A DNA stretch of 64,000 bases from Marchantia polymorpha subsp. ruderalis (GCA_037833965.1 AP031358.1:11478001-11542000); one strand, 5' to 3'; counted from the first letter of the stretch, positions 38,117 to 52,049 are shown. Made by a program: numbers and translations. The notes: generated by a model not told the origin, from the sequence alone.

Positions 38117-41100
38117 CCGTAACTACTGCCACAAGCAGTTGGAACTAGGGACTTTCGTGAACCAGTAAAAGATAGTGAAAGCATAGAGGAGTACGTAGCC
38201 ATATTACTCGTTTGGACTACAGGTGGTTCCAACCAACCGGGGCTTTCCAAAAAATTGTCCAACTTCAGCATATGCACAAACCAGTGCACAAAACTATGCA
38301 CATAACAATGATCTAGATGATTGTGGTGCGGAACGCTTGAATTTTACTTTGCGTCTTTTGGGGGCAATGTAAACAACCCTTTCAAAGGTTGAGATAAAGG
38401 ATACAGAATGACAGTAACCCCCGGAACCTAACAATTCAAGCCTAAAAGATGCATTATAGTACCTCCACAGCAAGTTCAGCAGAAGCCACTCAACTTCGGG
38501 AGTGAATTGCTGCAGTGAACACTTCTTGTAGGTTGCTACTGGACCAGAATGAGCAGGAAGTGTCAGTGGCAGTGATCTCAGGAGCAACAATAGGAGCAAG
38601 CTCACTTGACATGGGTGAGGGTCCGAGATGCGGCGAATAAGGAGCCCTTGCCTTCCTTGGAGAACCGGGAAAGTTTCCAGAAAAACCGTGTCCCTGGATA
38701 GCGGTCCTAGCAGGTCCATAGTTTGCTGTACTCATGTCAGGGAAGGCTGACTGTCGCGGAGGTGCAGGTTTTGGGGAGTTGTAAAGAGCTGGTGGAAGGT
38801 TTAAGGTTTCTACATGGCCAACATCTGGAGCCTGGGAGAAAACAGAGAATCCACATGAAACTCCAGACAAGGGACTTTGCACCCGGCTATCAGTGCCTGG
38901 AAAATTGGGTTGTGCATATGACGAGAAAAAACTGGGGGTGGTATCCACCATGGGAAGGCTCTGATATGCCACGTCCCTACCTAGGGGCCTGATTGGCCCT
39001 GTCTGCTGAGTGGAGCAACGACTAATCTCACCAAAGTGATCTCCCCATATATCATAAACCAAGCCATCAGAATTCAGCCCCGAAAACCCTGGAGAGGTTT
39101 TCTTATCAAACATGTCCTTCCAGCTATTACCTCCGTCTTGAGTGTAATCTCCACCACCGTTACGCCATCCAATATCCCTGACACCTGCGTTATCCACATT
39201 CATATTCCCACTCTCGGGAAGAGGCTTCGCTATTTTCGCTCCTGGAGCTCTAGCAGCAGGTGGCATTGTGGACACAGGTACCAGGGGTGAGGAACAACCA
39301 GCTGGCTTAAGCCACTGCTGTTCAACTTCCACATTGGCAGGTACGCTCCAACCGGATCCTCGATCATGCCTTCGAGGGAAAGTAGCTGACGGTGTCAAGA
39401 CGGGACCGGTAATTCCACCATATCCACCGTTACTGACCCAGGGCCTCCGATCCCAACCTCCGTCGTCAGGAACGTCTCCTTTTCCAGTCATAGGTTCACC
39501 ATTTGTTGCCTTGCGTGCGACAGTAACCCAGTCCTTTTGAGTTCCACGCCTTCCCATGGTCCCCTCACTGTTCTTGTCTATTGATCTGCTACCTCTGCCG
39601 GATAGACTTGACCAACTCAAATCAGTTGCTTTCGCCATCTCTCGAAGAGCAGTACTAGCGACATCGACACTCAGACTCTCGCTCCTCCGGTAGACGGGAG
39701 GGTTCACACGTTCCTTGGTGGTCCCTGACCCAGATCTACCTGTTGGTCCCCGACGCTCGACATCTACATCAAGCTTCGAAAGGGGAGTGACACTGGTCAC
39801 ACGAGAAGCTCCGGGAAGTTTGGCGTTGGGCAATCCAGTAATGAGAGTCGGCATACTGGCCTGCATTTCTGGGTGATGCAATGGACTGATTGGTCTTGAC
39901 GGACTGGCAGGAGTTGCAGGCGATGCCGGAGACGATGAAGGTGAAGAACTTCCGCTGCGACCTTTAGAAACAGAATCCAGCTTCACTGCCCCCACGTTGG
40001 CCCTCCGCTTCTTTCGTTTGCCTTTTTCTTTCTCAATGCCACCCAGACCCGAAGACTGTGGTTGTGAGGGGGACAAGGGCTGTGACTTAGGAGAAAGAAC
40101 CTGCCTGTACTGACTAAATTGATTACCTTTCCTGGGAGACCTGACAGATGATCCGGTCATAATTCCAGAATTTGAAGGCAATGTTAGTGCTGGAGGCAGT
40201 GAACCATTCTGCTGTGGAACCTCTCCTTCTTGTTTGCTACAAGTGGAACTACTATTGTTACAAGCTCCAGACTTAGGAGACTTCAAAGCCGGCGCTTGCT
40301 TCACAGGCGCCGGAATAACTTCGCTCTCAGGCTCAGGTGCAAGACTTGCCTGCGGCGCGTCCAAGCGAGGGACATGGTTTTTCTTCTCCACCACAACTTT
40401 TCGGGAGCTTGTGCTGGAAGGACTCGGTGCTGCTTCTTTCATGGGACTTGCCAAGTTGGTCTTGGGTGTGCTCAGTGCTGCAGGGATCGGTACCTTGACC
40501 CTGAGCCCTTGAATCCCAATCGAGGGTGGCAATTCTGATTTGTTCTCTTCGCAACCACGGGTCGTTCCAACAGAGGTTGTGATGCTATCCTGTTTGGCAG
40601 CATGGGTTCCAATCCCTTTCAGTGCGCGAATCAGTCCCTTGAAGCTTTCCTTTGGTCTCCCAGGACCGCTCGCTCCCGTCCCATCTCCAGTTCGAGACTG
40701 AACCTCAGTTTCACCACAATCTAACCTTAAACGCCCAGACAAGACGACCGAGTTGTTTGTCTTGGTTACCAATACTGTGTGATTGGGCGAAAAGATGATG
40801 GGAGAAATCTGCCGACTTCCAATCCTTTGTTGAGAGACAGACTTCAGACCATTGGATGAAGCCTGTTCCTGAGACACAGACATTTCTTGCAGAAGCATTC
40901 GAAAGAAAACTCCCAGGACCATCACAAGAGCAACGATGGAAAGGCCAAGAAAAGCTCTCTCCCACACCGTAGACTGAGCCACCTCCGAACACAATGGTAG
41001 AATACTCCGAGGTAAATTTGCCAACAACGGTATCTGGATGACACCAGCAGAAGTGATAAGCTGCAAATCTCGCCGGAAGACTTCCGCACTGGAGTCTGCT

Positions 41101-44100
41101 TGGTATGAAATGGCAGTAAAATCTGGCTGGTAAGAGATATGAAGCTCAGCACTTTGCCCTGGAGCAAGCAAAAATCCGTCGCAAGAATCAACTTCAAAAC
41201 CGTATGCAGAGCATCCACCCCCCAATAATTCCACTGCTTTGACGTCAAGATGGATGTCACCAGTATTTTTCGCTAAGAAGCCCCTTGAGACACGCTGCGA
41301 GCACACTGCTTTAGCTCTTTTGGCATCCAGGAATCCAGCGACCTGTTCTTCCATCACACCTGCAAGTACATGGGCAGATGAGTGAGATAGCACACGGGAT
41401 TTATCTTTATCCTGGAACTTGCGACTATAAAGACGTCCTGTACATTGGTACATCAGTAAGTGGAACTTGAGTTCGTACCATTGAAGAAAGGGCTCGTCTG
41501 AGTCACGTTGAAGTCTAGCTGCAAAAGGTTGATAGGAAAATCTCCATCTAAGAAAGTGAGACTCCCAGAACCTCCCGAACCTTGTAATGGTACCCACTCA
41601 GCGGTCGTCAGGTTGTTCACTACCGACAGAAGACCCGTCCACAGACATCTCTCCGTCGGCCGGAAAAGCACTGGACCGATGGATACTGTACCATAAGCTT
41701 CCACAATCATTTCAACAACGGCTCCGTCGGCCATCGAGAAAACGTCTCTTGTGACATCGGAATCCTGACATGACATCTTTCTATTTGGGGTATCCGATAT
41801 CACCCCTAGTGAGCAACCGGGATCCACAGGAAACATGTCCGTATGTTTGCATGATCGATGACTAGCTTCTGAAATAGATCCCATAACAACTTCCACGTGA
41901 ATCGGACCGCCGCTCGGATTTGTCACGTTCAACCAGAGCGATTCTTCAGTGCCAATCTGCACCAGAGGATATATCAACTCTGTCTGTTCAAGGATAGATA
42001 ATTCACCCATAGAAGTTTCACTGCAGCAGACACTACCAGGGATTTCTACTGGCGGTAGGTTTTCGGTATTCGTCTGCAACTGAGTTCTCCTTGCAAGATC
42101 CTGCAACCACCGAAGGTAAGAATTGTTATGAAAAAATTTCCATTTGATGTCAATGCTGTTAGGAACCATAGTGTACATCGTTCAGACAGCTGCTGGACTC
42201 CCAACTTCGTATGCACAAAGAGAGGTCCGCCATTCTGAGTCAAAGTTTGTGAAAAAATAAAAATAAAAATGTGCTGACCTTATAAATGCCCAGCGGCACA
42301 CTAATGCCATTGGCAAACTGAATGCGTTGTTCGTCGACAGCATCGCCATCCACTAGAGACAATGGCTCCCCGTCTTCATCGCTTCCCCGGGGCACAAAAC
42401 TTACAGACCCTTGAGAAGGATGGCAATCCACAGAGCCATAAAAAACCAAAGCCCTGTAAGGAACCTCCACCTCAGGGCTCACCGAGCTGTTCGTTCTCAC
42501 TAAAAGCTTCCGATTCCTCATAAGCTCTCGAGGATGGCATTTGAAAAGACCGGCAGGAACGGTCTCCTCCCTGCCGCTGTAAGTGACCTTTGCTACCTCT
42601 GTTTCACTATTCGGTTGCAACACAAGTTCTTTCAAGTATTCTATGTCAACTATGTTTTTATCCTCTACAAGTACAGAAATCTCCAATACTTGAACTGGTT
42701 CTATTCCAGGGTTATACAGAGTAACAACCACAGTGCTAGCTTGGTCTTCCTTGGTCAATATCCCGAACTCCAACACCTCAGGTACTGGCTCAACTGGTGA
42801 GGTATCCCCCCACAATTCACCTACCTGAACATCTATCGGTAGCATTAGCACATCCGCAGAATCTGAACTATCCCTTGATAATCTTATGTGGACAGACCCG
42901 GAATATCTATCAGCGTTGACAGCCGAAAACTCAAACTCTGCTATTGATATGCTGGAGTGAGGCCCAATCTCAAGCTGTCCAGGTAACCTCATTTGAATAA
43001 CAGCTGCTCCACCATTCATCCCCTTCAAATCTCTTTGCTCACTGGTCAACTGAAGTACTCCACCTTTGGCTTTGTACACACAATGAGATAAACCATTCGG
43101 AGACAGGGATTCCCTTTCACACGGTTCACCTTTCAAATCTGAGGTTGAAGTTCCTTCAACATCCGGCCATGCATATACTTCACCAACTCTCAAAACTTCA
43201 TCGTGAGGATTGTGAAGCGAAATAGTATGCAGAATAGATTCTCCAGAAGCCACTCGAAGTCCTTGCAGGGCTTGCACTTTGTAAGGCGAGCCAATGCCCC
43301 TGCCTTGTGCCTGAACTAAGAAGCCCCCCGCACTAGTTTGTACAATAAGCATAGCTTCGGCAACACCCAGTGTTCTCGGCAAGAATACTATGGGAATAGA
43401 AAGCTCACCGCCTGGATCAACAACTTTCTCTTCAAAAGCATGCGTATAGAATTGAGCATCGGTGCTGAATGGCTGGAAAACCTTCAAACCAGTGCTGTTG
43501 CAGGTGTTCACCACAGTCAGAGATGCAACCGATGGAGCAAACATTGGTTGTGATCCCCATTCCAAAAATGGTGGAAGAATATCCACGTGCGGTAAAGAAG
43601 ATTCAGGTCCCTGTATGGTAGGGGATCCCAATTTCGGTATGGACGAGAATGCCTTGTCCAGAGATGGCTGTTTCAGATCGTAACTTGACAATGGTGAGCA
43701 TTTCACTTTCAGACAATCTTTGATAAGGTTGCCGAAGTGCATCCGCTCAACAGTCCCAGGATCTACCTTTGCTACTTTGGCTCTGGCATCATCTCCGGCT
43801 TGACCTCGAAAGCCTCTAGTCTCTACTTGTGGCACTGGTTTGACACCAAAATCATGTGACACCACACCTTCTTGCTGCGATGGTAATTTAGGTCCTTTAA
43901 GTCCCGAATCAACAATAATTTTGCCAAAGGTGTCCTCGCCATCTCTTCCAGGGGGAGGCTCCCCATGTTTATAGCGTCTTCCAGTGATTCCAGCAGTCTG
44001 TAGGTAGGTTTCCAGGCCACTGCTGTCTTTCAACCCGTCTACTGCAGCTCCAGAAAATCCGTCTGCTCTAGACAGATCACTGGCTGCTCGTGTCAGGCAG

Positions 44101-44338
44101 GGCATGCCAAGAAGCAGCAGTAAGAGGGACCATGAGATAAATAAGAGCAAGAGTTCGCTGCCGCGAGGGGCCTGCCAGCAGCACCACCATGACCTGCTAC
44201 AAGGACATAAAACCAACGACGCTATAAGAGTCAGGACTACTGATTATTGACAGGAGTCCAAACCTCAAGTCCGCAGTGACAAAAAGCATACCTCGGAACA
44301 AGTAATTTTCCAACAAGAAAGCTAGGCCGCGTTTCCAT
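38117..44338 (-). repeat. Segmental duplication unit A
   Basis: The whole coding region of TMEM131-like copy A plus about 370 bp of 3' flank is similar to 57700-63857. Shared 3'-flank blocks include AGCCATATTACTCGTTT, TTCAAGCCTAAA and ATAGTACCTCCA. Introns are similar in position but not in sequence. Confidence 0.85.
38490..44338 (-). CDS. TMEM131-like type I membrane protein, copy A
   Basis: Predicted ER/secretory-pathway protein; animal TMEM131 aids export of cargo such as collagen by binding TRAPP, and a plant cargo is unknown. Exons 44338-44292, 44196-42279, 42100-41479 and 41359-38490 join at GT-AG introns of 95, 178 and 119 nt to give 1818 aa. A signal peptide has its hydrophobic core at about residues 31-50. 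The PapD-like N-terminal domain spans about 219-315 (LPPFLEWGSQ to GRGIGSPYKVQ) and is followed by the family's SLHNPHDE block; another Ig-like repeat starts near 488. One transmembrane helix lies at about 998-1017. The roughly 800-residue tail is basic and Ser/Pro-rich. I chose the ATG at 44338 because the open frame of exon 2 has no ATG before its signal sequence, and a matching small exon exists in copy B. CAG at 44420-44418 may end a 5' UTR intron. Confidence 0.85.
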
Positions 44339-47079
44339 GCAAAACAATAAGACAAGCACCGACAACCCACCGCGGAGATTCCAACCTTCTTACACAACTC
44401 TGAGATCATTCTCGGGACTGAAAAGAAAGAAAGGACGGATGCATCCTGGACCAGAGCCATGGTCCTAGAAACGTAGTCCTATCACGAAGCCATGTAATCA
44501 AGCACTTGACCAAATAGGCAGTATGCGTTTCTCAAAGCAGCTCAAAAGTGAAACTGGATGCTAGGCTCAAGAATATGCGAACTAGTGTGAATCCACTTAT
44601 GGTAATAAGAGTTCTCTGACCAATCCGGAGCTGGTGTAAACTGACTTGGCTTTACAGCTCAGATGTCTTGTGTTAAGACAGTTCATGTTCGAAAGGCACA
44701 GGGTTTTGACTTGAATTAGTGCGAAGTGCTTCAGGCCTTAACAGGATGAAACTTCCTTCATTTAACTTCCAGCTAATTTAATGCAAAGGAAACATCTCAT
44801 CCGCAGTCAACAGAACTGAGCATGAGTCATTCACTCTCGGTTAGGATTGACATAATTTGAATCATCTATCCATCTCCAGGACCAAAAGTGAGCCTCCTCA
44901 TCCTCATGAACCAAAGTCGTGTTGATAACACTCCCGCCCTGCAACTAACGTAGAACGTACGAAGCCAACTTGCTGTTCTAATTCCAGAGAGATTCCCATT
45001 AACGGCTCCAACCGAGATTTCTTCGTTCACCAGACTTCTCAATCAATTATCTGGCGGTATCACCACATCTTGTGGTATTTCACCTTTGATAGAACAAACT
45101 CCCTTCACGGCGCTTTCGGTTTAACGCATCGACTTGCTGCTCTTCTCCAAATCCTTGGCGATAGGCCTTGAGTGATCATAACCTCCTGGCGGTCTCTTCG
45201 TGTTGATCCTTTAGCCCAGGGCGAGCACGCATTCAAGTTGACACGCCCCGACAATTACCTAGAGCTACTTTGTCTAAGATCTCGACAAAAAAAGACTGAA
45301 CCAAGTCCTCATCAGATAAGGAACAGTCGCGGCGTTGAGCTCCCCCCTTCAGACCTGCAACAAAAGGATCACAGCGTATTCCCCAGCAAGCTCCAGGATT
45401 GCAGCTGCGCACGACCTATTGTCAATTTCCTACTTAGCACACGTTCGGTGAGACAATTCCTTTGCGAACATCCATGAAAGGACTTTCAAGGGACGGCCGC
45501 GAGGTTCGAAGTACTTTCCGCAGAATTCGGGCCGAGGCGAGATCATGGGCCACTCCGAGGCGAAGCATTCGAAAAACGAACCATTATTGCACATGCAACT
45601 AGAGCAACATCCTCTCCGCTTGCTAGTGCGAATCGAGTGACCGCAGCAAAGCTAACAAGCGTACCATAATTCTCGACCGCACCACTGTGCCATTCCGCAG
45701 TCTTAAGAGGTGACTGATATTGCCCAGCTGAAACTTGCCACCGTCACGATGATCAAACGTCAAGAAGATCAAGATTTGGTCTACTTCGACTCAAGAAGCT
45801 AGACCAAATGTCAAACTACACTCGTCCCCAGGTGGCGGGCACCCGCTCCGCAGGAACCAATGGAGGACTCCGCGCGTATGCAGACAACAGCAATAGGTTC
45901 AAAGAGTAGTGAATTCGGTTCACTTCCTGATGTTTCGTGAACGTGAGCAGCTGCTAGATACAGTTCCATTTACCACGCGTGTACACTTTCCCTTCCCTTC
46001 CCTGTTCACATCTTCTTAATCTACTGCATGCTCGGGCATTTCGGCACTAGACATCGATAAATTGAAAGGCTTAAAGAGGCTACTTCGTGGGCTCGTCTTG
46101 CCACAAGGGCTTAAATCTCCAGAGTTCCCAACCATGTCATGGGGAAGAAGCCCTTCGAGCTCGGTTATGGTTTGACAAGAGGAATTTCGGGCTCGAAAGA
46201 AGTGCCCGGGGAACTCATGTCCGCTTCTTATTCCACTCCACTCCGTGCAGAAATCCCAAAGAGCCGTTTAACTCCATCTCCGTGCTTGCCAGTTCGAAGA
46301 CATGGACAGAGAAGAGGCACCAAGAAGAACAGGTCGAGCGCCGGGTCCAAAGCCAAATCTTCATCGTTGGCAGCAACCACGAGAGGTTGAGGACCTCGCT
46401 CAACGCTGCTGCTGTTGCTGCTGCTGCGGTCGCAAAACAAAAGTCCAATCACAGGACTCCGACGTAGCATTCTCAGGAAAGAGGGTGAGCACACAGAAGG
46501 AAAGGAAAAAATCTCAATCTCACTTACCGGTTCGAAAGCGGAGAGCTTCGTCCAGAGCTTGTAGTGATGTGGGAGACGCCCATTTTGGCCCGCATTTTGT
46601 GAACTCCTTCTTGCGCCCATCCGTAGAAAGACAGAAGATACGCACAGGAGAAAAAGGAGGAGAAAGGATTAGACCAGGATGCAGGCGACACCGGAAGAAT
46701 CACCGAGCATCGGTGGGCCGCGGGGTACAGAAACACCTGCGGCGGCAAGCAGAAAAACAACGCTACCAGTAACGCCGCCATCGGGGTCCTGGGTTTCTGT
46801 ACAAGCTCGCTGCGGCTCCGGTGAGAGTGTGCAATCCTTTGGCCTCCCCTGTCTACAACCCAATCGCTCGCGCTTCCGGAGCCCGAGCCCGCCCTCCGAG
46901 CTCTCTCGCGTCGGATGCTGCTTGCTGGCTACGAGGTCTGCACGGGCGCGTCTCGTTTCCGACCTTGATCTATCGCTGCTGCTGCGGCTGCTGCATTCCA
47001 ATCTTTGCCAATCACTGCGGACACGCTGCCGAATTTCCCCCGAACGCTGTTTCGATGCCTCGACAGAATCCCCTCCATT

Positions 47080-47099
47080 CCTTCCTTCCTTCCTTCCTT
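47080..47099. repeat. (CTTC)n microsatellite
   Basis: Five CTTC-type units. Further CTTCC and CCTTC runs occur at about 47278-47310. Confidence 0.85.
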
Positions 47100-48614
47100 C
47101 GCCCCTTGCGTCGCTGGGCAATGCTTTGTCTCCCTTCATCAACCAAGGGGACAGCTCGGGACGCCTCGGCAGCCAAAAACACCCTCCCCTCGCTGCGCTC
47201 CCCGTCCTTCACCTTCTCCCCCTCCCCTCCCACTCCTCCCCCTCCTTGCGCTGCTGCTCCATCTCTGCCCTCGGCACCTTTCCTTCCTTCCTTCCCCTTC
47301 CTTCCTTCCGCGCCACCAAGTTTCCATGAGCTTCCGCTTCTTACCTCACCTCGGACTCTCGGACTCTCGGACCCCTCCTCTGACTCCGTCCCATCCTCCG
47401 TCCGTCGCCCGTCAGTCTGACTGCGGCCCAGCCCAAGGACCGCACGGTGCGCAATCCACTCTGTTGCCCCAGAGTCCGGTCTCCGTCGTCGTGGATGATG
47501 CGCCGAGAGCTGCGTGCATGGGCCAGAGCCATCTCTGACCCAACTCCGGACACCGGAGACGACCGGCGGGAAGGGCAACCCGACACAGTCAGTCTCATCC
47601 GAGGCCCGGTCCGGCCGGTCACGTATCCGCCTTCGTTGTGCTGCGCCCATGTCCCACGCGCTTGGAGCGCCGTTCTCTTCCGCACTCCACCACCCGGCGA
47701 CCGGGACCGGGACCGGGGCCGTGAAGCCCTTCGACCTGTAACCCGACCACTAACGCGGCGCAGCTGAACCTCGCCCCGGGTCCGCCCTCGGCCCTCGGGG
47801 GCGTAGTGGACGTTGCGAGGGCTGAATTTCAATTCGCATATCCGCGTGGGTCGGCCAGACCGGAGCGCAAGATTCCAGTGACGCCAGAGCGGCAACCCGT
47901 TGCAGCCATTCGTCCTCACCACGTAAAATGTTCTCTTCGAGCGCGAGCTCCCTCCCTGCCCGCGCGGGTCGTGTACGTTGTGCAAGCTAACGCCCGATGC
48001 GATTTCGCTGCATCATCGGCAGAATCGGTAGCAGCCGCAGCTGCAGCAGCAGCAGATTCCCCCGAAGCGCAGCACGTGCCAGACATATTGTTTGTTAGTC
48101 CACGGCCACCGTGGACATTTCGCATAGAATCCCCGTCCCGACTCCCCATCGCACCCCCCACCCCCCTCCCTGCAGGAACGCCGCCTCTTTCAAAGCCATG
48201 ACGACGGACTGACCCCTTCCGTCGACCAGAATCGCATGTGAAGACGATTCGTGCTCGATTCGCGTCTTGCGTCACCTCACTGCGAACGGAGTAGGACATC
48301 TCCGCGACTGCTCCACCTCCACAATGTACAGTACAACTACAGTCCAGTACATGTACCACACTGCTCCCCTCCATGTTACGGTATGCGGTGCCGGGCGTAC
48401 TCATCTCCACTCGGCCCCTCGGACTTTGTTACCGCGTATAGCCCGTAACCTAGTAGTATACTAGTACTAACCTCGTGCTAACCTAGTACAGTATTTGTCC
48501 GTCCGATCCTTGGGGCTAGATATCGTGGCGCCCCTTCCCGTTTAACCGCGGCTATCCTTTGGGCTCTACAGTCTGACTGTAGGTACCTCGGAGAGGAGTC
48601 AAGGCTCTTGACGC

Positions 48615-48649
48615 GGGGCGGGGCGGGGCGGGGGCGGGGGGTGGTGGGG
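48615..48649 (+). repeat. G-rich GGGGC repeat, strong quadruplex potential
   Basis: Five runs of four to six G separated by single C, followed by GTGGTGGGG, within 35 bp. Confidence 0.9.
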
Positions 48650-51345
48650 ATTCCTACCGTAGAGACGGTATCATTCGAGCAATAACTTCTCTACCACGCA
48701 GTTCGAAACATTTTGAATATTCTCGGCCATTTTCAAGATCACACGTTTGACGACGCATCCGGACCGTTCAGATCCCGTTCACTCCATCGCGCCTGTGCCC
48801 GCCCTGATCGCGCCGTACTCCGCAGCACTGTACGTTCGAAAGTACATCAACGCCCGTCTGGGCCCAACGGGCCCGCTCCGCGCCTCCCCGACTGTTTGGC
48901 ATGTCCAGGGACTTTTCTCTTCATGCAGCCGTCCCGAATCCTCACGAGCGAACTACGACGACGACGACGACGACATGAGGCAGAGGAACTGCGCTTCTAC
49001 TGTGGTCGCAGTTCCCGAGCGGAGTGGAGATGAGATGAGATTGCTCTCAACTACCAAGCCGGTACGGTACACGGCTTGGCCGCGGGACTGTACTGTACTC
49101 GACCCGAGAGTACCGTACAGCGGCCACCTGTCGGAGGAGGAGTTTAATTTCGCGTGAATATCGATCGATGGGATCGAGAGGATGGGGCAGTCACATCTCC
49201 GCATTCCTCTCGTCGCTGCTTCATATTCGCATCGGCGATGATCACAGGTGCATTTGTCTTTGCGGTACCCGGCGTTGGCACTGTCGTGCGGCGAGGCGGA
49301 GCGCCTTATAATCATCGCCAACCACACTGGGCCAGAGGATTGTCCGCAAGCTCGTGTCCGTCTGCTTGCTCACTGTGCGACGAAGTGAACGACCTTTATG
49401 GATCTCATTTTTAGAGCGTTTTCGCCTTTCTGGAGTTTGAATCTCCGTGTGCACACTGTGATTGGTCTCCGCGCTTGTCCATGAGATCTACCAATCTTCG
49501 CAAGATTCACCACCGCCCGATGCACCGTACTCATCCCTAACTGAACTGAACTTCGCCGGGGTCGCTTGGATGTTGACCCTCTTTGGCACAGTCCACTCTG
49601 AGTCCTGTCTACCTACTCCTCCTCCGTATCTGACCACTACCTAATCGGCGATCTATTTCGTCGCTCTCCGTTTTTCGTTGTGTCGATATATTGCCCGTCC
49701 TGTCTCCGGCATCCACCGAGATACTCTCAGGGGCATCACGTCGTAGGCATCGTTGACTTGTTCATCTTGTTCCAGGTTCTCCATTGCTCCAGTCAAGTAT
49801 GGCAGAATTGTTCCAACATCCTGCTCGACACCTTTAGCGTGCCAAGCGACCGACATGTCCGCTGCTGCTGCTTTGCATCCGAGATACGAACACTTTCTTC
49901 CCATTCTCTTTCTCGCATTCTCGTTCGAGACTAGGAACTGCGTATCCATAGTTCTCGATGCTCACTTGCCGAGATTCCGTAGACAAATTCCTCATCTAAA
50001 GTACTGTGCGCTTGTCTTTCGTCAATTACCTCACGGGTGACGAAAAAGAGAAGATAAAAATAGCTTCGGGTGGAAAGAGTGAACCCTGGCACAACTAGTC
50101 ATCCGGTTCTCTCCTCAGGCACAGAAATAGATTATAGCAGTAAAATCATGCGAAGTTTCTCGTGAATGCCCAAATGCCGTCAGCGAATATTTGTGTTCTC
50201 GCGGGCGTGTTGATTTATGATATATCTGAATATTTTCCCGGTAAGTGGATCTTCAAAGTTCATTGCAAAAGTGTGTAATAGTTACTCTGTTGTTGGACAA
50301 AGTCATACTGGAGCCAACTTAATCACTGCTGTAGGTTCTGATAATTATCTATGTGAAGAACCGTCATCTTTGTGAGTATTCTCGAGATTGCCTTGCGTGC
50401 TCGTATGAGATATGCCCTTGGGTGCCCACATGTTAGTCTACGCTACAAGCATGGCCCAGTCTCGACGTTCTACTCTCGCTTGCTACTCCTTGATGGTGAT
50501 CCGCGACGGTGGAGCTAGGTTGAACGTTCGATTCATTCATGGCTCCTTGGAATGCATAGCTCAGCTCTACAGCTAATCTCGAGTATCTTCAGTCAAACGT
50601 GCGGGGGCCATGTCCTTCTCTCACACATCTTGGAAAAGAATACTACTTTATCTGACTGCTCGAGATATATGTACGAATTTCTCCCATGCACAAGAGTTCT
50701 GCAGTCTTTGACATTTTCAAACAATGGAAAGCTCTTGTTTCGACTCAAGAGGAGAGAATGCGAATGGAGTGAGTCATCTTCCTTCGGGTTATGGCCACGA
50801 GTTAATATCAGATGAGTTTAAGAAGCATTTTGAGAAAAAAAACTAACTTGTGGTCTCACATCAAACATATTTATGGAATATTTTCAATGTGAGATAATTG
50901 GCTCAGCAAAATTATTTTGGTGAAACACTCAAATAAAAAATGTTTGAAACAATGAAAAGTATATTTGGTCTGTCAATGTGAACACCACAACTCATCTGAT
51001 TACCCTGTTTATTATTAGTGAATGATTGGAGTAGTTGTGTGATCCTAACGCGCTTATTTCCATATTCTTATTTTTAAGAGTTATTATTTGACATATTGAT
51101 TTACGCAGCATGATTGTTGATTTTATCTAAATTGTAGTTAGAATATTCAAGATCTCATTATCTAATATGATAGAGGGAGATATCTCACATACATCGAAGA
51201 ATTTTAATACAACTTAGACATATTTAATTTTTCTTGTAATTATTTATTCATTTTCATTCATAACTTATAACAAATGAAAATCTCAAGACATTCAGATGAA
51301 ATAACTAAGTATAAAATATGAGTGTAGTGATTTTAATTTATATAA

Positions 51346-52037
51346 ACCCAAGAAATGTCACGCTATACACCCAAAAAATATCACGGAGTAGGTGTGTGTT
51401 GGGTGTACATACACTAAAATCAATATCACCTCAATTTAATGACACAATCATCATTTGATATATTTTCAATATTTTTCATTATTTGGTTCGTTTTAATAAA
51501 CTTTCCTTGATCAAAATGCGGTTTTACTCAATTTTTAATATTTTTTCCTAGTTGACGGATAAATTTCAGAATTATTTTTTTCTTCGGTAGTATAGTTTAA
51601 TTAGAAATATGTGTATAGTTTAGATACATGTTCAAAGAATATTCTATTATTTTAATTTTTGTATTAATTTGATCATTTTTATCAATTTAAAGTTTGAAAA
51701 ATTACATGTGTTGAGATTTAGATATGTAAAATTAAATAATGTATATATCTTCAAGTAAAAAATATTTAACATTAATAAATGACGATAAAATCTTATAAAA
51801 AATGATTTAAAAAATAACTTTATGATTTTAAATAGACACTATTATTATTCTTATTATTATTTAATATCATATCAATGAGAAATGCAAATCCATCAAAAAA
51901 TTCCACAACATTAGCAAAAGTTCATTCAATTTTGGCAGGCACAATATTTTATGGTGATATTGATTTTAGTGTATATACACCCAACACACACCTACTCTGT
52001 GGTATTTTTTGGGTGAATAGCGTGACATTTCTTGGGT
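51346..52037. mobile_element. MITE/foldback-like element with 85-bp terminal inverted repeats
   Basis: 51346-51430 and 51953-52037 are inverted copies with 4 differences in 85 positions (counted by hand). The arms begin ACCCAAGAAATGTCACGC and include GGTGTGTGTTGGGTGTA. The 522-bp interior is AT-rich and non-coding, so the element would be non-autonomous. A clear target-site duplication was not found, and the superfamily is unknown; long inverted repeats suggest a Mutator-like or foldback type. Confidence 0.75.
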
Positions 52038-52049
52038 GTATATCACTAA

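Larger units (their letters stand above)
44339..50820. other. Upstream region of copy A with GC-rich island
   Basis: 44.4-46.0 kb is mixed DNA that probably includes leader and promoter of copy A (- strand). About 46.1-49.4 kb is GC-rich with CTTC, CTCC, poly-CT and CTG repeats, resembling the region upstream of YUCCA. Open frames on both strands at 46.3-48.2 kb are low-complexity and mutually overlapping, without domains. The CT-rich strand is +, opposite to copy A, so this may be a separate + strand promoter or non-coding transcript. From 49.5 to 50.8 kb I see nothing. Confidence 0.5.

Noticed and set aside
44197-44460. 87-residue open frame overlapping the start of TMEM131-like copy A
   Set aside because: It runs in a different frame through the inferred first exon and intron 1 and has no counterpart in copy B. 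At most it is an upstream reading frame in the leader.
45495-45515. Possible tRNA T-arm (GGTTCGA-like)
   Set aside because: No A box or cloverleaf could be formed around it. Similar isolated GGTTCGA matches elsewhere also failed.
46679-47650. Several long overlapping frames on both strands
   Set aside because: Low-complexity Pro/Ser/Arg readings of CCTTC and CTCC repeats, mutually overlapping, with no recognisable motif.
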